A stretch of 64,000 bases of DNA from Coprococcus phoceensis (GTDB lineage Bacteria > Bacillota > Clostridia > Lachnospirales > Lachnospiraceae): positions 965,420 to 1,029,419 of the forward strand of contig NZ_FNWC01000007.1 in assembly GCF_900104635.1 (NCBI RefSeq), written 5' to 3'. The notes under the pieces are model-generated. The model had not been told where the DNA came from. It ran no database searches and was given only the letters and a program-made list of their open reading frames with translations. Position 1 is the first letter of the stretch. Each line of letters opens with the position of its first letter. Shown piece by piece: positions 26,329-34,070 of the stretch. The translations under genes were made by a program, and so were the position numbers.

Positions 26329-27093
26329 TTAGTCAAATCCATAATTGTTATATTCTGATTCTTGTACACGCTCAAATTCTTCGTCCACCAGGTTTCTTTT
26401 TTTATTTTCATTCCTTCTTCTTTCAGGCACACTTTTTCTCGACTGCCGATTTCTCCTTTCCGGCTGTTCTCTTTTCCTTTGCTCTGACTTTTTCCTGGAA
26501 CTAGGTTTCTTTATCCTGCTATTTCTTCTACGGGGATCAGAGTTTCCTTTTTTCTGACTGCTTTTCCTTATACTTCGATGATATCCATCTTCTTCCTCAT
26601 CTTCGTCGTCATCCTCTTCTTCGTCATCCTCTTCTAGATATTCCTCCTCATAGTCGTCATCTTCGTCGTCCTCATAATCATCCTCATCATAAAATTCGTC
26701 ATCGTAATCCTCTTCTTCCTCATCTTCGTAATCGTTCTCATCTTCGTCTTTTCGCTTGCGGAGTAATTCGATTTTATCAAGATTTATCTTATCTCTATAC
26801 ATCGTCATTCCATCCTCATTTTCATAATTATCATTTAAAAGGATTCCCTCTATTCCAACGCAATCTCCTTTTTCGATATACTCTTCTATAAATTCTGCAC
26901 TCTTATCAAATGCAGAGCAGGAAAAATAATCATATTTTGTTCCGTCTTTCGTTTTAAAAGGACGCCTTACAGACAATCGGAAACTTGCAACTAATCCGTA
27001 TTTCGATGCCCTTTTGTTTCTGCGCCTCTTCCTTTTAAATTCATTTACTTCCGGATCTTTTACAACGTATCCGGTCATTATTACTTTATTCAT
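26329..27093 (-). CDS. ssb: Single-stranded DNA-binding protein with a long charged tail
   Basis: Residues 1-112 form an SSB-type OB fold (MNKVIMTGYVVKDPEV, FRLSVRR, YFSCSAFDKSAEFIEEYIEKGDCVGIEGIL). The tail is unusual: residues ~116-169 are nearly all Asp/Glu/Tyr, then ~170-243 are Arg/Lys/Ser-rich, ending YNNYGFD. The usual DDDIPF-type acidic tip that recruits partners is absent. ATG 27093 follows AAAGGAGAGAAAG. Mobile-element SSBs often protect transferred single strands; the adjacent RecD2-like helicase fits. Confidence 0.85.
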   Translation of the reverse strand: MNKVIMTGYVVKDPEVNEFKRKRRRNKRASKYGLVASFRLSVRRPFKTKDGTKYDYFSCSAFDKSAEFIEEYIEKGDCVGIEGILLNDNYENEDGMTMYRDKINLDKIELLRKRKDEDENDYEDEEEEDYDDEFYDEDDYEDDEDDDYEEEYLEEDDEEEDDDEDEEEDGYHRSIRKSSQKKGNSDPRRRNSRIKKPSSRKKSEQRKREQPERRNRQSRKSVPERRRNENKKRNLVDEEFERVQESEYNNYGFD

Positions 27094-27116
27094 GCTCTTT
27101 CTCTCCTTTTTAAAGT

Positions 27117-27140
27117 AGGCAGGAAATTATTTTCCTGCCT
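27117..27140. terminator. Hairpin upstream of ssb
   Basis: Perfect 10-bp arms AGGCAGGAAA and TTTCCTGCCT with a 4-base loop lie between the terminator at 27151-27186 and the ssb ribosome site. It could be a leader hairpin of the ssb operon. Confidence 0.5.
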
Positions 27141-27150
27141 GATAGGTATA

Positions 27151-27186
27151 AAAAAAGACACTTAGAATTTCCATTCAAAATGCCTT
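27151..27186 (-). terminator. Terminator of the 182-residue gene
   Basis: A 12-bp stem with two wobbles (GGCATTTTGAAT with ATTCTAAGTGTC) then a T7 run on the minus strand, starting 4 bases after the stop at 27190. Confidence 0.7.
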
Positions 27187-27189
27187 ATT

Positions 27190-27738
27190 CTATATACGCA
27201 TTGTTTCTAAATCATACTGAAAATCAGATCCAATACATCTTACAATCTTTTTTAAAATCTCATAAAAATTCAGGCTGTCTTCCTGTATCGGTCTTATACC
27301 TTTTACATAATTTGGCCAAAAACAATATTCGTAAAATCGTTTCACCTGCATAGAAGGTGAAATAAAAATCCCCTGAAATTCATTTTTCATTTTCTTTGTA
27401 GTTCCTTCTTCGGAAAATAATTTTAGATGTAGTGCCTCACTTTTGCCTTTCTTGTCCATCTGAAGCCAGACTGTATGATCGGCAAGACGAATACTGCTGT
27501 GCAGCATATAGATGTCTTCTCCGTTCCGGCACCAGATAATTTCTCCGCAAAGTCCGTTTTCAAACTGCGACGTAATACACACTCCATTTTCCGGAATATC
27601 CGAAAAGCAAATCTCATCATCAACCACCGGAATTGCCCTTTTTACACCCTTGGAAACGCCCACATCTTTTCGACATTCTTCAAACATCTGCTTTGTACTT
27701 TCATAATTTTTGTTCTGTTCATACTCATAGTTTTTCAT
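27190..27738 (-). CDS. Hypothetical protein (182 aa)
   Basis: ATG 27738 follows CAGGAGGAAGCAGG. A soluble, beta-rich protein with several Trp/Tyr (NGLCGEIIWCRNGEDIYMLH, LADHTVWLQMD) and a short helical C-terminus. No family recognised. It sits between the DUF4313-like gene (18 bases upstream) and ssb, with its own terminator, as usual for element cargo. Confidence 0.55.
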   Translation of the reverse strand: MKNYEYEQNKNYESTKQMFEECRKDVGVSKGVKRAIPVVDDEICFSDIPENGVCITSQFENGLCGEIIWCRNGEDIYMLHSSIRLADHTVWLQMDKKGKSEALHLKLFSEEGTTKKMKNEFQGIFISPSMQVKRFYEYCFWPNYVKGIRPIQEDSLNFYEILKKIVRCIGSDFQYDLETMRI

Positions 27739-27756
27739 CCTGCTTCCTCCTGTTCT

Positions 27757-28539
27757 TTAATTATTTCTTTTCAGTGATGTTTTGTGTATTTCTTCATATT
27801 TTGCTTCATATCTGCGATACCCTTCCAGATCATAATACTTTAATCGTTCCGGATAGAAACGAACTTTCTCATAAGTACAATATCCATTTCTGCTGATTTC
27901 TCCTGTCACTTCTCCTAATCCGCTTTCTGAAATCCAGGACAAAATTTTTCTTCCATGATGGTTCGTATCTACATAGGTACAGTCCTTTTCGCACACCTCA
28001 TGCAAATCAACGGTCAGGGTTGCCCATGGTGAAGGATATTGGTATTTCCAGTTCACCATTTCAATTTCTAAATTTCCGGTGTAGGAATATCCTTTTACTA
28101 TTAGCTGTATCGGAAATTTTTCTCCAAAAGCTTCATAGAAAACCGTTTTGGGTTCTTCCTGTTTTCTGAAGTTGTCATAATCTTCATCACTATAACCTGA
28201 CCAGAAAAAATAGTTCCAGTCTGGCATTGGCGGACAATATCCTTCTAACTGTTCTGCACCTATTTGTTTTAATGGTATCAGATTTTTTTTACCTTCCTTC
28301 ACAGCCAGAAGCAATGGTTTTAACTTCTCTTCCAGGTACATTCGATCTGGGCAAATATCAATCCACTTCCCTTTTATTGTTGTAAGAAAGCGTTTCCCAT
28401 CCAATGTTCTGATTTCTGAACGTTCTGCAGATAGACTATTCTTTAAAAAGCTGATTATATTATTTTCTGTTGCCTGAAAAATAATTGCATCTTTTCCACA
28501 CATCTCACTGTGAATTCCTTTTAAGTACTCTTGGTTCAT
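27757..28539 (-). CDS. DUF4313-like domain protein (260 aa)
   Basis: I chose ATG 28539 (TAGGAGGAAAATC) instead of the longer frame, which would begin inside a terminator. After an unassigned N-terminal half, residues ~130-230 carry a pattern I associate with DUF4313: GYSYTGNLEIEMVNW, SPWATLTVDL, YVDTNHHGRKIL, then a GLGEVTG segment and YEKVRFYPERLKYYD. DUF4313 proteins are small conserved cargo of clostridial mobile elements with unknown function. The assignment is by remembered pattern only. Confidence 0.6.
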   Translation of the reverse strand: MNQEYLKGIHSEMCGKDAIIFQATENNIISFLKNSLSAERSEIRTLDGKRFLTTIKGKWIDICPDRMYLEEKLKPLLLAVKEGKKNLIPLKQIGAEQLEGYCPPMPDWNYFFWSGYSDEDYDNFRKQEEPKTVFYEAFGEKFPIQLIVKGYSYTGNLEIEMVNWKYQYPSPWATLTVDLHEVCEKDCTYVDTNHHGRKILSWISESGLGEVTGEISRNGYCTYEKVRFYPERLKYYDLEGYRRYEAKYEEIHKTSLKRNN

Positions 28540-28604
28540 GATTTTCCTCCTATTTTTCTTTCTTTTGTGGCTTAACTCTATCCTCCTTTTTCGTTGATTG
28601 AAAT

Positions 28605-28643
28605 AAAAAAAGGCACCTAGAATATTTTTCATTCTAAATGCCT
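28605..28643 (-). terminator. Intrinsic terminator
   Basis: Stem GGCATTTAGAAT with ATTCTAGGTGCC followed on the minus strand by a T7 run. It closes the DUF262 transcript (stop at 28832) and separates it from the gene starting at 28539. The rest of 28644-28831 shows nothing else. Confidence 0.75.
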
Positions 28644-28831
28644 AATAATTCTTTATTTCTTATTGAAACAGCCACCTGTTTCCAAAATCTGTTTCCGATT
28701 CTTTATCGGAAAAAATTTTTGTACTCATCTTTGATTTTTATGAGTATAAATGTTAATTCATTTTCACTCTAACATAAGATATTGTATGTGTCAATATCTA
28801 AGTAATTTAACAATTTACTACGTTATGTTTA

Positions 28832-29806
28832 TTACTCTGATACAACTTTTGAAAAGATTTCCCAACGTCCTTTTACATTTTCACCTTTGTCCGTACTTCT
28901 TCCACAATATTCCAGATATTTTGTCTGATTATCATAATTTTCAAAAAAGTCTTTCAGCCATAACAGATAACTGTTTTCTTTTTCTTCATCTCCGTACACT
29001 ACATCCATTGCTGCAACTACCATTGGAATGGATAACTTTTTCATCTTATCCATTTTATCCACAATCTTTTCATCTAACTTGTCAAGAACCTCCAAGGCAT
29101 GTCCAATCAAACGGATACTTTCCTCAGAATCACTATTCAATATTTCAACATACTTTTCAATATTCTTTTGATCAAAAGCAGTATATTCGTATCCAGAAAT
29201 AAGCATTAGTATTTGGCAGGCTACTTTACGCATATTATCTGATCTGATATCACCTTTTGTAATTCCAGTCTTTGCCCAAAATGGATGCTCCATAATTTTA
29301 TAAAGTTCTGTACTAATGTCAAGATTTAAAAGGCCTGTCAGCATCTGTGCTCCGTTCAATCGCTTTCCACTATTCAAACGCACAAACATATCCCGTACTT
29401 CTTTTTCTGTGCAGTCCCACATTTCAAAAATCAAGACTTCTGCATTCAATAGTTTGTCTTGTACAATCTCATCTAATTGAGAAAACCTTTTACCTGCAAT
29501 TTCATAAGTTTCCCCATCAATCGTAACCGGATCAAGTTTCTTAGAAAGTGGAAATTTGTCCCCCTTATATTTCTGTAGGGTAGTAATCCTCTGCTTTCCT
29601 TCTATCACATAGTTTTTATTGTCTTTTTTCCAAATATAAACTAAATTGATAGAATATCCTCTTAGCAGCGAATCCACTTCCAACGATTCCATATACCGAG
29701 TCCACTGTCCCTCCTTTCTCTGAAAAGGATGAGAAAAATCAAGCTTTCCTTTTCCGGACTCCCGCAACAATGATGATACAATTTTAGTCTTACATGTAGA
29801 TTCCAT
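28832..29806 (-). CDS. DUF262 (ParB/GmrS-like) domain protein
   Basis: A 324-residue protein with the DUF262 core: HPFQRKEGQWTRYMESLEVDSLL, NYVIEGKQRITTL (family consensus D/EGQQRxTTL), and FVRLNSGKRLNGAQ (FxRLN, the second signature). DUF262 is a ParB/sulfiredoxin-like nucleotide-binding domain. In GmrSD-type defence enzymes it is joined to a DUF1524 HNH nuclease, which is absent here: the C-terminal ~150 residues are helical. It could be a stand-alone DUF262 regulator or a defence remnant. It is monocistronic with a terminator at 28605-28643. Confidence 0.88.
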   Translation of the reverse strand: MESTCKTKIVSSLLRESGKGKLDFSHPFQRKEGQWTRYMESLEVDSLLRGYSINLVYIWKKDNKNYVIEGKQRITTLQKYKGDKFPLSKKLDPVTIDGETYEIAGKRFSQLDEIVQDKLLNAEVLIFEMWDCTEKEVRDMFVRLNSGKRLNGAQMLTGLLNLDISTELYKIMEHPFWAKTGITKGDIRSDNMRKVACQILMLISGYEYTAFDQKNIEKYVEILNSDSEESIRLIGHALEVLDKLDEKIVDKMDKMKKLSIPMVVAAMDVVYGDEEKENSYLLWLKDFFENYDNQTKYLEYCGRSTDKGENVKGRWEIFSKVVSE

Positions 29807-29933
29807 TTTCCAACACCACTCCTTAACTTTTTTATCATTCTATCACGATATACCGTACATTGCAAACACCTCAAAAATTAAAATATCTGCTTAACTTCCT
29901 ATTTTTACCACACATACAATAGTTATCTATTAT

Positions 29934-29999
29934 CTATCCACTGTGTAGTTCTTTCAACAATTGCCTTCTTCTGTTCAAAATGTAAATAGTGAGAACCTT
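29934..29999. repeat. 66-bp direct repeat copying the 3' end of the hydrolase gene (left copy)
   Basis: Identical to 48091-48156 in the same orientation; homology continues with four mismatches out to 29918/48075. On the minus strand it encodes HYLHFEQKKAIVERTTQW plus a variant ending and a stop, i.e. a displaced hydrolase C-terminus with no gene attached. The rest of 29807-30117 shows nothing else. Confidence 0.9.
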
Positions 30000-30117
30000 T
30001 TATTATTGCCTTTACAAAGCTTATACAGATAATGTCCATTCAAGGTGTTTCACAGACTTTCTGTACAGTGCATTACTTTCACTCAAAAATCTAACTGTTA
30101 TCTAATCCCTTTGTTAT

Positions 30118-30169
30118 AAAAGTAAATACGATTGACAGATTAGAATATCTGCCAATCGTATTTGCTTTT
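30118..30169 (-). terminator. Terminator of the agr-like operon
   Basis: A perfect 17-bp stem (AAAAGTAAATACGATTG with CAATCGTATTTGCTTTT) ending in A/T runs, 5 bases downstream of the receiver gene's stop codon at 30174. It probably works in both directions. Confidence 0.85.
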
Positions 30170-30173
30170 ATAA

Positions 30174-30557
30174 CTATTGCTTCATTTCTTCCCAATCGTA
30201 ATACCACTTCCATTTGGACATCTCATTTAACTTTTGCTCATATAACTCATCTGTAACAGGACATTCAAGATAGTCAAGTGCTCCCGCTGACAGTACCTCA
30301 AACTGATCAGAAATACTACTGTTTTCTAAAAGTGCAAGAATAGGAATGTTACTTTTGCATTTTGCTTCTAAAATTATTTTAAATTCTTTTGTAGTTACCA
30401 TAGCACATTCAAAATTAATTACTAATATATCGCACTCTATAGCCTCTGCATCCTTAAATGCCTCAAAAGATAGTAATTGCAGTTCATTTTGATCTTTCAT
30501 CAGTTTTTGAGTTTGATAATAAATGTCCAAAGTATTGCTAACCAAAAGAACTTTCAC
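30174..30557 (-). CDS. Degenerate response-regulator receiver-like protein
   Basis: A GTG start at 30557 (AGGAGGATAACAAAAC) gives 127 residues of receiver-like fold: MKVLLVSNT at the position of the acidic pocket, CDILVINFECA where the phospho-Asp segment should be, ALLENSSI (normally Thr/Ser), and LSAGALDYLECPVTDE (normally Lys-Pro). The acidic pocket and phospho-acceptor Asp look replaced, so phosphorylation is doubtful. It has no output domain. It overlaps agrB by 20 bases and closes the operon; it may be a protein-protein switch. Confidence 0.65.
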   Translation of the reverse strand: MKVLLVSNTLDIYYQTQKLMKDQNELQLLSFEAFKDAEAIECDILVINFECAMVTTKEFKIILEAKCKSNIPILALLENSSISDQFEVLSAGALDYLECPVTDELYEQKLNEMSKWKWYYDWEEMKQ

Positions 30558-31152
30558 GTTTTGTTATCCTCCTATGGTTTTCTGTCATTTTTATCTTTCC
30601 TAAAAGCATAGATATAATAATTATTCCAAGCGTGTATGTGATTGTGCGCAAATAACTATTACAACCTTTTATAAATAGAAATATGATTATCCCTAATATA
30701 ATCGCTATAATTTGTTTTATTCTATATGCAAACAATTTCTTTTCATGTTTGTCTACTGGGCGATTTATATTTTCCACAGGGTTCATGAAAAATATAATCA
30801 AAAGTTCAAAAGTAGAAATACTCAGTGCCCATATATCTGTCAATTGAATATTATCAACAGCTAAAAGTATTAGTATAAATACTATACACGAACAAACAAA
30901 ACATTTTCTGTAATTGCTCATATGAATACCACCAACAAACGATCTTAATGAGAAAAAAACCAAAAAAAATACAAGACATTCTTGAAGCATGTTCATTTGT
31001 GTTGCTATACAGCAACAAGTTGCAATATAGATAATCATTTCTATGCCAGTCCAAAAACCATATTTATATATCTCTGAATCGTCCTTTTGAATGACCTTAT
31101 TTTCCACAATGTAATTTGTTAGTGAATCTGCAATTTTTTCTGTACTAATCAT
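30538..31152 (-). CDS. agrB: AgrB-like peptide-processing membrane protease
   Basis: A 204-residue multi-span protein. The AgrB signature is present: LRSFVGGIHMSNYRKCFVCS carries the catalytic His (GGIH) and Cys of this family. Four or more hydrophobic helices follow. AgrB cleaves the C-terminal tail of AgrD and forms the thiolactone. Its ATG overlaps the end of agrD by 8 bases. Length matches the family (~200). Confidence 0.93.
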   Translation of the reverse strand: MISTEKIADSLTNYIVENKVIQKDDSEIYKYGFWTGIEMIIYIATCCCIATQMNMLQECLVFFLVFFSLRSFVGGIHMSNYRKCFVCSCIVFILILLAVDNIQLTDIWALSISTFELLIIFFMNPVENINRPVDKHEKKLFAYRIKQIIAIILGIIIFLFIKGCNSYLRTITYTLGIIIISMLLGKIKMTENHRRITKRESSFG

Positions 31153-31297
31153 TTTTAAGTCGCTTCATTTCTTTTGGCATTTTCGGTTGATGATAAATAC
31201 ATACACACCTACTATTTACCGCTATTACACTAAATAGCATTGCAAAGCTTGCCATAACTTTTGCGCTTTTTTGAATAAAGAAACTAATTTTTTTCAT
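31145..31297 (-). CDS. agrD: AgrD-type cyclic (thio)lactone autoinducer precursor
   Basis: A 50-codon gene. ATG 31297 has a strong GGAGGTAAAGAT site and the stop overlaps the agrB start. The layout is an amphipathic N-terminus (MKKISFFIQKSAKVMASFAM), a hydrophobic stretch, the core region NSRCVCIY, then the conserved HQPKMPKEMK charged tail of clostridial AgrD peptides. AgrB should cleave after the core and cyclise on a Cys. The core has two Cys (residues 31 and 33), so ring size is ambiguous. The product is the pheromone for the adjacent AgrC. Confidence 0.9.
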   Translation of the reverse strand: MKKISFFIQKSAKVMASFAMLFSVIAVNSRCVCIYHQPKMPKEMKRLKND

Positions 31298-31367
31298 TAT
31301 CTTTACCTCCATTTTGTTTTTTATTAGTATACCTCAAAAAAAGTTTTTCCTTGCTATAATGTAATTT

Positions 31368-32690
31368 CTACGAAGTTCCTTGTAACTTTTGCGATAAATC
31401 GCACAAAACTATTTTTATAGTAAATTTTTGTGTATCAGGTTCGATAACAACTGAACCATGATATTTCCTGGTAACTTTCTTTACTGATTCCAATCCAATA
31501 CCATGGTTTCCCGAATCCCCTTTGTTTGTAATAATTTTTCCACTTCTATTTTTTAATAATTCTCCATTATACGCATTTATGGCTGTTATTATTAAAGTAT
31601 TTCCTTCGTACTTCATAAAGAACTTTATATATCTTCTTTCTTGATCTAACATCATTGATGCTTCAATAGCATTGTCAAGAATATTTCCTAATAAGATACA
31701 TAAATCCGCACTTCTAAATGGTAATTGCATTGGTATATGAATATCTATTTCAAATTTAATCTGTTCTTTTATTGCCACAGCATATTTAGCGTTTACCAAA
31801 GAATCAACAACAATATTATCCGTTCTTGAAATTCCAAGTTTACTTAAAGGCTCTATATTTATGAGCTTTCTCAAATATTCTATAGCCTTCTGATTATCCT
31901 CTTTAGCAAGTAATTCAATCAAAACAATAAAGTGTTGTTTCATATCATGTCTTGCATTGCGAAACTCCATCATAACAGTTTCTTTTTCACGCATATGTTG
32001 ATTACACAACTCTAACTGTTGAGCATATACCGTATTGTATTTTTGCAACTCTTTTTCTTTTGACAAAATTAAATAGAGTTTAAATGTAACAATATTAATA
32101 AGCAAAATTATAATTAAACTTGTCCATGATTCGCTAATATATATTTTCTGATTTATTTCTATGCTAAGCATAAAAATATTGTAGACTACAAACATACTCC
32201 CTATAGGTATCAGCAACAAGATGAAATTATACTTATTTGGAAGATTCTTGATATTCTCATCATGAAAAAATTTCTGTAGACACACAATCAAAATTAGTGC
32301 TACTAATTTAGATAACAACGAACCCCAAAATTGAGGAATCATATAATCTATTCCACATAGAACAAATCCATATCCTACCAGAAACTCTGCCAGCATCCAA
32401 ATGGCGTTAATTAAGACAGAAAATACAAATTTCTGTAAAATATTCCCTTCAAATACACCTATGCAGACTATGCTAACTAAAATAATACTAATTATGACAT
32501 TTATGTATGCTGGAAGTATATTAATACTTCCAATAATTAACTGCCAGATAAAATATAATGCCCAACAAAAGCATCCTACAATCTTACGATCTTTCTTGAT
32601 AAAAAAGATTTCAAAATACTTTTTTAAAATAAACAGAGAAAATATAGCCAAAGTAGTGTCTGCAATTAGAGCATTACCATAATTAAACAA
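31368..32690 (-). CDS. agrC: AgrC-like sensor histidine kinase (GHKL family)
   Basis: Start TTG 32690 (GAGAGGATATTA), overlapping the agrA stop by 8 bases; 440 residues. The N-terminal ~210 residues hold six to seven membrane helices, as in peptide-sensing AgrC. A cytoplasmic helix has the phospho-acceptor region EFRNARHDMKQHF (His in RHDMKQH). The ATPase domain has ILLGNILDNAIEA (N box) and GDSGNHGIGLESVKKV (G box). It detects the AgrD-derived peptide and phosphorylates the adjacent LytTR regulator. Confidence 0.93.
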   Translation of the reverse strand: MFNYGNALIADTTLAIFSLFILKKYFEIFFIKKDRKIVGCFCWALYFIWQLIIGSINILPAYINVIISIILVSIVCIGVFEGNILQKFVFSVLINAIWMLAEFLVGYGFVLCGIDYMIPQFWGSLLSKLVALILIVCLQKFFHDENIKNLPNKYNFILLLIPIGSMFVVYNIFMLSIEINQKIYISESWTSLIIILLINIVTFKLYLILSKEKELQKYNTVYAQQLELCNQHMREKETVMMEFRNARHDMKQHFIVLIELLAKEDNQKAIEYLRKLINIEPLSKLGISRTDNIVVDSLVNAKYAVAIKEQIKFEIDIHIPMQLPFRSADLCILLGNILDNAIEASMMLDQERRYIKFFMKYEGNTLIITAINAYNGELLKNRSGKIITNKGDSGNHGIGLESVKKVTRKYHGSVVIEPDTQKFTIKIVLCDLSQKLQGTS

Positions 32691-33408
32691 TAATATCCTC
32701 TCCTTTTAACATACAAAAAAGTTCACTTACTTTTTTTCTTCTATTTTCACTAATAGATAGTGTAGTCCCATCAACCAGTTCCATTGAGTCATAAAAATAT
32801 GCAGCTACATATTTAGGATTCACTAAAAAAGACTGATGTGTTCTATAGAAATATGTATCAGCTTCTACCAGACGTCTTTCAATATCATTTAGTTTTCCAT
32901 AACATTTTTTACTTCCATCATTTGTGATAATGTAGGTAACCCTACGATCACTCTGAAAATATAGAATATCCTCAATCGGCAATCTGTATGATATTTTATT
33001 ATACTGATACTGAAAATACTTTGGTCGTCTTACAATCTCAGTTTCTGCATCTTTAAAATACTTTTTGAAAATTTGTGGTTCTATTGGTTTTGTAATGAAC
33101 CTAAATGCGGAAACTTCAAAAACTTCTTTGGCAAAGCTTTCATGACTCGTAACATAAATAATTAGTACTTTTTTATCCATCTTTCGAATATTCCTAGCTG
33201 CATCTATTCCGTTTTGTTTGGCCATTTCAATATCAAGATAGATAATATCATATCTTTTTCCACGTTCTATATGCTCCACTAAACTACTGCCATCATAAAA
33301 AACATCTACTTCTATTTTCGTAACGCTCTCTTCTGTAACTTCCTCCAGCATTTTCTCAATCTGAGCAGTCACTAAAGTTTCATCATCACATATTGCAATT
33401 TCTAACAT
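32683..33408 (-). CDS. agrA: AgrA-like response regulator (receiver + LytTR DNA-binding domain)
   Basis: ATG 33408 follows AAGGGTGAAAGGC; 241 residues. The receiver has EIAICDDETLV (acidic pocket), YDIIYLDIEMAKQNGID (phospho-acceptor Asp) and FRFITKPIEPQ (Lys-Pro). The LytTR domain begins near residue 140 (ISYRLPIEDILYFQSDRRVT, then FYRTHQSFLVNPKYV). LytTR proteins bind 9-bp direct repeats about one or two turns apart; three such repeats lie at 33859-33911, upstream of this operon. It probably activates its own operon and perhaps nearby antimicrobial genes. Confidence 0.94.
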   Translation of the reverse strand: MLEIAICDDETLVTAQIEKMLEEVTEESVTKIEVDVFYDGSSLVEHIERGKRYDIIYLDIEMAKQNGIDAARNIRKMDKKVLIIYVTSHESFAKEVFEVSAFRFITKPIEPQIFKKYFKDAETEIVRRPKYFQYQYNKISYRLPIEDILYFQSDRRVTYIITNDGSKKCYGKLNDIERRLVEADTYFYRTHQSFLVNPKYVAAYFYDSMELVDGTTLSISENRRKKVSELFCMLKGEDIIV

Positions 33409-33427
33409 GCCTTTCACCCTTAGTAAA

Positions 33428-33808
33428 TCAATCTTCTTTGTTACCTTTCGCTAAGTTTATTGCATACTTTATCAATTGTTCAAGGTTATATCTCTGTTCA
33501 CTCGGACATCCTTCAACAATATCCTTCAAAGAAATTTCATTTCTTTTGTTCCCCGTTAGCAAATAATTAATATCCATATCAAATTTAGAATTGACTATTA
33601 CAAGTTTTTCAAGTGACAGACCATATACTCCTCTTTCAACTTTTCCATAATATGCAAGACTCATCTCTAAAGTTTCTGCCATTTGCTCCTGCGTGTAGTC
33701 CAGCTCAAAACGCAACATTCTTAGTCTTTTTCCTATATCCACGTATAACGCTTTAGGTGAAGCATTTTTTACTTTTTTATTTTTGTGTATATCCTCTTTA
33801 AATTCCAT
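33428..33808 (-). CDS. XRE-family transcriptional regulator
   Basis: A 126-residue protein with a clean HTH_XRE domain at residues ~25-85: IGKRLRMLRFELDYTQEQMA, then LEMSLAYYGKVERGVYGLS. The rest is a short helical tail. It is the first gene of the agr-like operon (19 bases before agrA), behind GAGGTGAGC. It might set a threshold for the quorum circuit by repressing the operon promoter. Confidence 0.9.
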   Translation of the reverse strand: MEFKEDIHKNKKVKNASPKALYVDIGKRLRMLRFELDYTQEQMAETLEMSLAYYGKVERGVYGLSLEKLVIVNSKFDMDINYLLTGNKRNEISLKDIVEGCPSEQRYNLEQLIKYAINLAKGNKED

Positions 33809-33858
33809 AGCTCACCTCTGTAAATAATCATATATATCTATATCATACACATATAAAA

Positions 33859-33911
33859 GCGACTTATTAACACATGAATGCGACCTATTTTAAGAATATA
33901 TGCGACTTGTT
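33859..33911 (-). promoter_or_regulatory. Three phased direct repeats, candidate AgrA (LytTR) binding sites
   Basis: On the minus strand AA(C/T)A(A/G)GTCGC occurs three times (plus-strand GCGACTTGTT 33902-33911, GCGACCTATT 33880-33889, GCGACTTATT 33859-33868) at 21-22 bp spacing, i.e. two helical turns. The nearest copy adjoins a -10-like TATGAT with no good -35, as expected of an activated LytTR promoter. Confidence 0.6.
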
Positions 33912-34022
33912 TAGGTTCTTTTTTGATAGTATGACACTGAATACAGCACTAGTCTTTCTCAATTATTTAATTTTTAAACCTATTAATCTATTAAAAAACA
34001 TTATTTTAGTAACCAATATTGT

Positions 34023-34060
34023 AAAAAGGCGGTACTAAAGTCAATCTTCAGCACCACCTT
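34023..34060 (-). terminator. Terminator of the secreted DUF6973-like gene
   Basis: Stem AAGGTGGTGCTGAAG with CTTTAGTACCGCCTT, then a T-run on the minus strand, 11 bases after the stop at 34071. Confidence 0.8.
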
Positions 34061-34070
34061 CGTTTCTACG

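Noticed and set aside
26345..26557. Plus-strand frame rich in Leu/Phe/Ser opposite ssb
   Set aside because: It is the complement of the basic, low-complexity SSB tail and has no ribosome site.
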